In this document: positions 55,601 to 64,000 of the stretch, piece by piece | Layout of the letters: every line of letters starts with the position of its first letter | Position numbering within the stretch: position 1 is the first letter of the stretch | Assembly: GCA_963422465.1 (NCBI GenBank) | Contig: OY730173.1 | Location: 3,410,001 to 3,474,000 of the forward strand | Direction: 5' to 3' | DNA: 64,000 nucleotides | Source of the DNA: Lichina pygmaea | Taxonomy: Eukaryota > Ascomycota > Lichinomycetes > Lichinales > Lichinaceae | Made by a program: the position numbers and the translations under genes | The notes under the pieces: model-generated | Told to the model about the DNA's origin: nothing | The model's input: only the letters and a program-made list of their open reading frames with translations | Databases searched by the model: none

Positions 55601-56689
55601 CAGCGGTGTATCCATCCGTCAGAGGCTGAACTCTTGCTGTTTGACCGTCCCAGCCAGGGATGACGTCAGTCGACCGGAACTGCTCTGGATCAAGCTCTCC
55701 GCGGCGGCCATCGTGTCTAAGAAACTCATTTCTCCCTCGCCTGCCTTACTCTCGTGTTGCGACATGCTCCGTCTCCGCCGCTAATATCCGTACCGAGCTC
55801 CCTCGTAACGACAGAACATGAGGCTCTATGGCCTCGACTGCCGACAGACTAGCCCAAGATCGGAAACATCTTACCCCTGCTAGTTACTCGCAGTACCGTG
55901 AGCGTCTCGTACCCGTTCTTCAGCTCGTCGAGGCATGACTCGCAGGAATTGTCCCGTCGTGGTCAGGGCAGGCTTCCGTAACACGGCGATCCAAACCTGA
56001 TGTGTGTGTGTGAGCGTGTTTGACGAATGTAGATCCACACCCAGAAAAGGAACCCCGACGCATCTCATGTTGTATCGTCGCCTTGGCCAGCTTCCGAGTG
56101 TGCGCGCCCCCGGTCGCGCGCAAGGTGCCGGAACCCCGATCCCAAAACCTCGCCCCATCAAATTCTGTTCCCTCCGACGGCCTCGTCTATGCTGCTGCTC
56201 CATTACGCCGTATTGTGAGGGAAAGCCTCTGCGGTATCACGATGCGACAGATCCGGTTCCCGACTCGCCGATCATCAACGCTACGTCTTCGTATTGACCA
56301 AACGGTCCCCCCCCCCCAAACAGACCCCCGAGGCGAAAAGATTATTCTTGGAGCCCAGCCCAGCCCTGCTGTGCCTCACGGGGAGCTGTCATGACGTAAG
56401 AGGGAACTACATCTCCGTACGGAGTGCTTGTCGCTCGACAGTAGCAGTATCGACAAGATGAAACCATTCGGATGTTGATACATCTAGACAGAGCTGTAGA
56501 ATGGGTATCGTACTGTATTGAATTCCTACTCCATTCTAAGACTAGCTAGGCTAGATTATGCTGCGATAGCCGTAAAACCAGTAGGGAAACGTCCAGGTCA
56601 GGTGACAAGCATCTGGCCCTAGGGCCCGTGCGTGGGCGTCCTCCTGCCGAGGTACTGTACGGTACGTAGAACGAGAAAGGTGGCTGATA

Positions 56690-56930
56690 CCAGCCAGGCT
56701 AGAGCTGATCTAGCGCCCAGGAGAACTGGGGGAGGATGTTGAGACGGAGGAGCCACGCCGTCAGGGCGGCGGCTGCCCAGGCGTTAGTGGTTAGTACCCG
56801 GAAGTCTGTTGTGGCAGCCTTGCGCCCGCAGCACCTGTCGCTCCCTTGCAAAGCGGGGGCAGTCAAAGATCACATGCTTCGCCGTGTTCCACGCAGATGC
56901 AGGACGGTATGGCTCGCTTACTCATCCGGA
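56690..56930 (-). mobile_element. 3' fragment of a Tad-like LINE
   Basis: The minus strand encodes WNTAKHVIFDCPALQGSDR, then AATTDFRVLTTNAWAAAAL and TAWLLRLNILPQFSWA, in one open frame. This is the C-terminal end of a non-LTR retrotransposon polyprotein, where a zinc-finger-like H-C motif follows the RNase H region. It is homologous to the relic at 43545-43745. The 5' part of the element is missing or unrecognisable. Confidence 0.65.
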
Positions 56931-59033
56931 GAAACATTGCTCCAGTGCACAAAAGCTTTTTCGATTCCTACAGTAGCTAGAACATTCGCGGGATTCATCT
57001 CTGAGATGGAGGCTTACAGGTAGCAATCGATTGTCTTGCTGTCCTCGTGAGGCTGTCCATGCTCTGTAGCGGTGCCCCGTCACAGTTGAGTGTAATTGTC
57101 GCAGTCGGATGCGTATATCTCCGGCCATTGTGGTAGGCGCCCTCCTCTCTTCAGAGGCCGAGAGAAGGCGTCGTCACTGAGTGATGGTTGCTTAGTCATC
57201 ATTCCCCAATCGGTGAGTTTGAGCATCTGGATATGGAGACCTTTCTCATAACTTTTGATAACAGACGCCGGATGTGGAAACCACTGTAGGCACCAACGGC
57301 CCCATTTCGTCACTAGACATCTGCACTGTCCCTAGTTACTCTCTTCATGTCAGTGTCCTACCAAGGACAACATGAAGCTACTAGAAGTCTGGCTGTGACT
57401 TCGCTAGCGTGACTAGCTCTACGTCTTGTCATTAGCGTGTATTGACTGCTGTTTTCGTTTGTATCTCAGTATGCCGTCTCGTCGGGCATCCAAAGCTTTG
57501 CAGCAAATGCAAGTCATCCGACTTTTCGGCAAGTGAGAGTGACCAGAAGATTTTAGCGCGAATCAGACGTGCAATGTCGATCGAGGACTTGTCCACTCAG
57601 CACGGCCAGTCACCTTGGACTACAGCTGACATGTCGAGATTGAAACAGGGGGACATGAAAAAAGGATGTTACCACTAGGGCTGTTGTGCAGGCTGTCACC
57701 CACAGTTGCAGCGGGTGGAGAGGAGTTGCATTTTGCCATCAGACACTTGAGATCTTGACAGTTGACATACGTGACGTTGTCAACGAAATCCTATAATGCG
57801 ATCATGCGCTGTCAGGAGGACATCGTGAGCTAGTTCTTTTGTTGATCCGAGCTTCATCGTGGACGGCGATGCTAGCATCGAGTATGACTGCAGACACTCC
57901 CACCTACCCAAGTGGAAAGTTCAACCGGTCTCTGAGATCACCACAAATACGACAAAGTGGCCCACTGACTGAGAGCCGTTAGTAAAGAGGTCGAATCCCA
58001 ACATGGTGGGTCAGTCAAGGGTACTAACGTAGTCAGCTGTCCTTGTTTTCCCCTGTCGGCGTGGTGACTTGACAAGAAGCTGATTCTCCAGATTTGCAGA
58101 GGAGAGTAAAGTGGTGCCGTCGGGAGAGACAGTGGACTTGCTGAAAACTAGCTGAGGATGATCAATGGCCCGTGATCTTTTCGCCCAATTGGAAAATGAA
58201 GCTCACAGTATCACAGGTCTTCAGTACCCTTCGCAAGTGCTAATGGGAACATGTATATCAAGCCTGGAATCAAGATGGCCTTTCGACATGCAACTGAGGG
58301 CGCTGAAAGCGACCAATGATCGCCTTGATGTTGGGGGGGGGGGGGGAAGAATGCTCCCCAAAAATCCAGAAGTGTTCTCTGCAACGAGATCGTTGACGAG
58401 AATGGTGGCCCAAGATCGATTTACCTCGGTGGAAAACGACATCACCGTGCTCGCAGTCCAAGCAGGCCTGGGTGGACTCCGGATGACGACCACTGCCGAG
58501 TTGGTTATGCTCGTCTTCCGGGGCCATAATGGCGGCGTGGGATAGGTAAAGGGCCGGCGGAAGATCTCACGCAAGCGGCAGGTGCCAGGAGCAAGTCCTA
58601 CAAGGACGTCGTGCCGGGCAGCTTGCTCAGCCTGGTGGGCTACGGGCTTGTTCGGAATCAGACGAGAGGGTTCAGAGCGATCGCTTGGGGCCAGGCATGC
58701 CAAGCAACTCAGACAGATGAAGTCCTGCACACTTCAAGGGAAAGCTGGCCCGTACGTACGTACCGTGCTGCACATCAGCAGAACAACTTCTCGTCATCGT
58801 CCCATGTTCGACGATGATTTTGGCGTCTGACTATTCGACTTTGACTTCTACTTTTGTTGACTCTCACATCATCTAGAACTCAATCAAGCGTGCCCGCATT
58901 GCACCGTGTCCTGCTGATCTACCAACTTGCCTAATCCATGAGCTTGGCGGCGGTTGCAAGCGGGGCCGTGGGGGGCCAATGTCTTGGAGCTCGAGATTAG
59001 GGAAATGACTTTATCTAAACTGCGGACTACACA

Positions 59034-59105
59034 TCGTACTACGTAATACTTACGTACGGGGCTCATACGAGTATCGGTACGGAGTACCGTACGGTACTTC
59101 GTACC
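59034..59105. repeat. Cluster of GTAC-type palindromes upstream of PYC
   Basis: ACTACGTAATACTTACGTACGG is followed by GGTACGGAGTACC (59076-59088), GTACGGTAC and CTTCGTACC. The GGTAC-GGA-GTACC inverted repeat can form a small hairpin. The same words recur in other intergenic regions of the window. Confidence 0.7.
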
Positions 59106-59306
59106 TTGGTGGGGTGGTGGGGTTATCGGCCCCCCCCACCGTCGAGTCCTTCTCCACTTCCAACCCCCTTTCGTCCCCGTGCGATCGACTTCAACTCTTG
59201 GATGGAATAGGCAGTTTGTGTTGCGAGATAGGAGGTCATCCAGCTGAACCTCTAGAGCCCTTCGATCGTCTCCTTGAGCGACAGGTAGTTGGATCGACTA
59301 TCGACC

Positions 59307-60241
59307 ATGGCGGCCAGCAGCCAAGGAGGGAGTATTCAGCCTCAAGAGGAAGGCGCCATGGACTCACACGCGATGCACCGGCTGCGAGCAACGTCGTCAG
59401 TGCTCCAGGTGAAGAAGATCCTTGGTCAGTTTGGACCATGTTGATTCTTGGCATCGGAGCCCTATCCGTAGGCCCAACAAACATGGCTAGGCGGAACATG
59501 GCTGATAGAATGACCGGTTCAACGGATGCGCAGTTGCAAACCGCGGAGAGATTCGTGAGTGCTCGTAACCCCTGGTGACTCGATTGGATGGCTAACTCAG
59601 TGTTCCACCAGCCATTCGAGTGCGTGCTGCTCCGTTCTTCCACCGAATCCTACGGCTTGCTGATCGGTGACTTCATCTCGTAGATATTTCGAACCGTAAG
59701 TCTAGCGTGGACGATGCACGGCCTACAAGACGCCAGCCCCTCATCGAGACGCGAGAAGGCCTACGCTGATGTCTTGTCGCCTCAGGCCCACGAGCTGTCA
59801 CTACAAACGGTGGCAGTGTTCAGGTATGGGTGACCCTGGATGGCAAGTAGGAGCGTGGCTGACCGCCGTCTGCCAGCTATGAGGACCGGTTGAGCATGCA
59901 TCGACAGAGTAAACCTTCCCGTTGCTTTGGTGGAGGCCGATCGGAAGCTCGAAGCTAAACGCGTCCCGCTGCTGTAGAAGCCGACGAGGCCTATGTGATC
60001 GGCAAGCGGGGACAGTACACGCCTGTCGGCGCTTACCTCGCCGGCGACGAGATCATCAAGATCGCCAAGGAGCACAATGTCAACATGATACACCCAGGTT
60101 GGAGCCTCCTTGCCGAAACACGTGCCGGGGGAGTCGCAAGTGCTCACTCGAATCCAAGGTTATGGCTTCCTCTCGGAGAACGCCCAGTTTGCGAGGAACG
60201 TTGAGAAAGCTGGTCTGATTGTATGTTCGACGCTCGTTCTT

Positions 60242-60293
<52 letters not shown>

Positions 60294-63200
60294 AATTGCC
60301 TCAGTCATCCTGACGCCATTCCCACTTAGTTCGTTGGTCCGACCCCGGATGTGATTGAATCGCTCGGGGACAAGGTTTCCGCTCGCGAGCTGGCCATCAA
60401 GTGCGGAGTACCAGTCGTTCCGGGGACGGAAGGGCCTGTCGGCAGGTTCGAAGAGGTCAAGCAATTCACGGACGAACATGGATTTCCCATCATCATCAAG
60501 GCAGCCTTTGGCGGCGGCGGCCGGGGCATGAGGGTCGTCCGAGACCAAGACAGTCTCAAGGACTCCTTTGAACGTGCCACGTCCGAGGCAAAATCGGCCT
60601 TCGGCAACGGGACTGTCTTTGTCGAGCGCTTCCTCGATCGACCCAAGCATATCGAGGTGCAGCTGCTCGGTGATAGCCACGGGGAGGTCGTACATCTGTT
60701 CGAGCGCGACTGCAGCGTTCAGCGAAGACATCAGAAGGTCGTCGAGCTGGCTCCGGCAAAGGACTTGCCGCAAGAGACGCGGCAAGAAATCCTGGACGAC
60801 GCCGTCAGGATGGCCAGGTCGGTGCACTATCGCAACGCCGGCACGGCCGAGTTTCTGGTCGATCGGCACGGCAAACATTATTTCATCGAGATCAACCCAA
60901 GAATGTAAGTCTTGGGAAACTTGTCGTTTCTCCTCTTATTCTCCTTCTGATTCTTCTGCCGGCTGCGGCAAATCCTATGATGCTGAACAGCGAGACAGTC
61001 AGGTCGAGCACACGGTGACGGAGGAGATTACCGGCATCGACATCGTCTCGGCTCAGATTCAGATCGCCGCCGGCGTCTCGCTGAAGCAGCTCGGGATCAC
61101 GCAGGATCGTGTCTCGACGCGAGGATATGCCATTCAGTGCCGGATCACGACCGAGGACCCGGCCAAGGGCTTCGCACCCGACACTGGGAAGATCGAGGTG
61201 TACCGTTCCGCCGGCGGCAACGGTGTTCGTCTCGACGGTGGCAACGGCTTCGCCGGCGCCATCATCACGCCCTTCTACGACTCGATGCTGGTCAAGTGCA
61301 GCTGTCACGCGGCCACATACGAGATTGTGAGGCGGAAGATGCTTCGCGCCCTCGTCGAGTTCCGGATCCGCGGTGTCAAGACGAACATCCCTTTCCTGGT
61401 CTCGGTCATCACGCATCCTACCTTCATCCAAGGGAACTGCTGGACCACCTTCATCGACGACACGTGAGTGCTCTCTCTCTCTCTCGCGTCGGGATATGTA
61501 CACACATGTACGAGTGTACGTGTGAATTAGTGCACGCTGACTGGCTTTCCACAGGCCCGAACTCTTCGCGATGCTTGGCAGCCAGAACCGCGCCCAGAAA
61601 CTGCTCGGCTACCTCGGAGACGTCGCTGTCAACGGAAGCAGCATCAAGGGACAGATCGGAGAGCCAAGGCTGAAGACAGATATCGTCATGCCCGTGCTGA
61701 CGGACCGTCAAGGGAACGAGGTCGACATAGTCCGGCCCTGCCAGGAGGGCTGGCGGAACATCATCGTCGAGAAGGGCGCAGCAGCGTTTGCCAAGGCTGT
61801 CCGAGAGAACCACGGGTGCCTCTTGATGGACACGACGTGGCGTGACGCACATCAGTCGCTGCTTGCGACCAGGGTCCGAACCGTGGACTTGATGAACATT
61901 GCCAAGCACACCAGCTATGCCTACAGCAATGCCTACAGCCTCGAGTGCTGGGGAGGCGCCACCTTCGACGTCGCCATGAGATTCCTGTACGAGGATCCTT
62001 GGGAGCGGCTGAGGAAGCTGCGGAGGCTGGTCCCGAACATTCCCTTCCAGATGCTGCTCCGGGGCGCCAATGGCGTCGCTTACTCCTCGTGAGTACTTGG
62101 GCATAGCCACGCAGAGGCCCTTCGCGCGTGCGTCGATGGAACAACTCGGGCTGACCGAGCCCGATCTAGGCTGCCCGACAATGCCATCTACCACTTCTGC
62201 GAGCACGCCAAGAAGAACGGCGTCGACATCTTTCGCATCTTTGACGCTCTCAACGATATGGACCAGCTCGAGGTGGGCATCAAGGCCGTCCAGCAGGCTG
62301 GCGGCGTCGTGGAAGCGGCGATCTGCTACAGCGGCGATATGCTCAACCCGCACAAGAAATACAACTTGCCCTACTACATGGGTCTCGTCGACCGGGTCGT
62401 CGAGATGGGAGCCCACGTGCTGGGCATCAAGGACATGGCCGGCGTCCTGAAACCGCCGGCGGCGACGAAGCTCGTCGGTTCCATCCGCAAGAAGTACCCA
62501 GACCTCCCCATCCACGTGCACACGCACGACTCGGCCGGCACCGGCGTGGCCTCGATGGTGGCCTGCGCCATGGCCGGCGCCGACGCCGTCGACACGGCAA
62601 CCGACAGCATGTCCGGCATGACGTCGCAGCCCAGCGTCGGCGCCGTCCTCGCCTCGCTCGAGGGCGGGTCGCACGACCCCGGTCTGAACGGCGAGCAGGT
62701 CAGAGCGCTCGACTCGTACTGGGCCCAGCTGCGCTTGCTCTACTCGCCCTTCGAGGCGGGCCTCACCGGGCCCGACCCCGAGGTGTACGAGCACGAGATC
62801 CCGGGTGGCCAGCTGACGAACCTCATCTTCCAAGCCTCCCAGCTGGGGCTCGGCCAGCGCTGGGCCGAGACAAAGAAAGCGTACGAGCAGGCCAACGAGC
62901 TGCTCGGCGACATCGTCAAGGTCACGCCGACATCCAAGGTCGTCGGCGACCTGGCACAGTTCATGGTGTCGAACAAACTCGGCCACGACGACGTTCTGAA
63001 AAAGGCGGCAGAGCTCGACTTCCCCGGCTCGGTGCTCGAATTCTTCGAGGGGCTCATGGGCCAGCCGTACGGCGGCTTCCCGGAGCCGCTCCGGACGCAG
63101 GCGCTGCGCGGACGACGCAAGCTCGACCGGCGACCCGGTCTGTCGCTGCAGCCCATGGACCTCGACGAGATCAAGCGGGAGCTGAGCGATCGCTTCGGCA

Positions 63201-63902
63201 AGATCAGCGACTGCGACGTGGCCAGCTACGCCATGTACCCGAAGGTGTTCGAGGACTACCGCAAGTTCGTGATCAAGTACGGCGATCTCAGCGTGCTGCC
63301 GACGCGATACTTCTTGGGCAAGCCAGAGATCGGCGAGGAGTTCTCGGTCGAGCTCGAGCGGGGCAAGGTGCTGATCCTGAAGTTGCTGGCCATCGGCCCG
63401 CTCTCGGAGCAGACGGGCCAGCGTGAAGTCTTCTACGAGATGAACGGCGAGGTGCGACAAGTGTCGGTCGACGACAAGAAGGCCGCCGTCGAGAACCAGC
63501 AGCGTCTCAAGGCCGACCTCACCGACACCAGCCAGGTCGGCGCGCCCATGTCCGGCGTCGTGGTCGAGGTGCGCGTTCACGAGGGCAGCGAAGTCAAGAA
63601 GGGGGATCCGGTCGCGGTGCTCAGCGCCATGAAGATGGTGCGTCCCCCTTCCGTCTCCTCTCATGTCCATACAATGATTTCTCCGTGGCGGCTCGGGATA
63701 CATTACGAGCCGTTGTCTCTCTTCCCCTAACCCATTCTGTCCACTCCTTCGATGGTCTAACCTCCCCGCTAACCGTTCTCAAAACCCGCAGGAGATGATG
63801 ATCAGCGCCCCTCACTCGGGTGCCATTGGGTCCCTGCAAGTCCACGAGGGCGACTCGGTCGCCAGTCAAGATCTCATATGCAAGATCGTCAAGGCCGAGT
63901 GA
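59307..63902 (+). CDS. PYC: Pyruvate carboxylase
   Basis: Biotin enzyme making oxaloacetate from pyruvate, bicarbonate and ATP; cytosolic in most fungi, consistent with the lack of a presequence. Thirteen exons encode 1187 residues: 59307-59424, 59534-59554, 59612-59619, 59684-59695, 59786-59823, 59877-59908, 59978-60097, 60159-60220, 60330-60904, 60999-61463, 61555-62088, 62170-63637 and 63792-63902. Biotin carboxylase: [64 protein letters not shown]. Carboxyltransferase: [56 protein letters not shown]. The C-terminal carrier domain has the biotinyl lysine in SAMKM, split from [10 protein letters not shown] by the last intron. Exons 2-4 (21, 8 and 12 nt) are needed to encode the invariant GEIPIRIFRT. 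The 3' end is complete. Confidence 0.97.
60247..60289 (+). repeat. CT microsatellite inside PYC intron 8
   Basis: About 21 uninterrupted CT dinucleotides lie between the donor GTATGT (60221) and the acceptor TTAG (60328-60329). It extends the polypyrimidine stretch of the intron and is likely length-variable. Confidence 0.95.
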
Positions 63903-64000
63903 TGTTTTCGTCGCGGTTCTTGGGCGGTCTCAGATCCATGTTGGCTAGCCAACAAGCGTCTCTGGAGCAGGCAGGCTCTCTTCAGAAGTCAGAATCATCT

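Larger units (their letters stand above)
55601..59306. other. Right part of the gene desert, to PYC
   Basis: It contains the LINE relic (56690-56930), a perfect palindrome CTCCGTACGGAG at 56413-56424, a 14-nt G run (58333-58346), and a dense cluster of GTAC palindromes at 59040-59105 just upstream of PYC. No protein gene is supported; a 126-codon frame at 58165-58545 has no recognisable features. Confidence 0.45.

Noticed and set aside
58165-58545. 126-codon plus-strand frame near 58.3 kb
   Set aside because: Crosses a G homopolymer that creates a Gly run; no motif, no splice sites and no homologous pattern recognised.
61451-63703. 750-codon frame antisense to PYC
   Set aside because: Leu/Val/His-rich mirror of a high-GC coding region; the plus strand is unambiguously pyruvate carboxylase.

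Overview
This looks like nuclear DNA of a filamentous ascomycete (Pezizomycotina), most likely a Sordariomycete and possibly Hypocreales. The genes carry many short GT-AG introns, mostly 50-110 bp with CTNAC-like branch sites. The gene content is typical of that group: a small RPEL-repeat protein, a fungal NBS1/XRS2 homologue, a BimC kinesin, squalene synthase and several proteins conserved only in Pezizomycotina. Recurrent GTAC-rich palindromes such as TACGGAGTAC are scattered between genes. The species guess is inference; the eukaryotic, fungal nature is read directly from the exon-intron structure. Start codons, splice sites and exon phases below were worked out by hand from the sequence.

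Layout. 0-10 kb: the 5' end of a minus-strand gene cut by the window edge, DNA polymerase kappa, an RPEL-repeat protein, an NBS1-like FHA/BRCT protein, and a fungal kinase-like gene. 10.8-15 kb: a membrane-anchored cytochrome b5 protein and a DJP1/CAJ1-type J-protein. 15.8-25 kb: squalene synthase (ERG9), GPI mannosyltransferase I (GPI14), a translin/TRAX protein, a mitochondrial-type sulfurtransferase (TUM1), the APC/C RING subunit APC11 and a conserved unknown protein. 25.2-25.5 kb: a 68-bp minisatellite. 25.7-36.9 kb: kinesin-5 (BimC), a PHAF1/UPF0183 protein, mitochondrial isoleucyl-tRNA synthetase (ISM1) and an unknown acidic protein with a partly duplicated 3' end. 39.2-42 kb: a 940-residue WD40/coiled-coil protein. 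42.2-44.5 kb: decayed retroelements. 44.8-49.2 kb: BOL1, an unidentified spliced gene or pseudogene, SAM37/metaxin and a conserved unknown protein. 49.2-59.3 kb: a 10-kb gene-poor stretch holding a GC-rich, stop-poor block and a LINE relic. 59.3-63.9 kb: complete pyruvate carboxylase with 13 exons, including three consecutive exons of only 21, 8 and 12 nt.

Functionally this is mainly a housekeeping region: genome maintenance (Pol kappa, NBS1), mitosis (kinesin-5, APC11), mitochondrial biogenesis (SAM37, BOL1, ISM1, TUM1), sterol and GPI-anchor synthesis, and anaplerosis (PYC). Many genes are divergent pairs sharing 280-550 bp. I found no CRISPR array, rRNA, convincing intact tRNA or secondary-metabolite cluster. 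The best candidates for something not previously described are the unidentified gene next to BOL1, the PYC micro-exon run, the GC-AG intron of Pol kappa, and the GC-rich desert.
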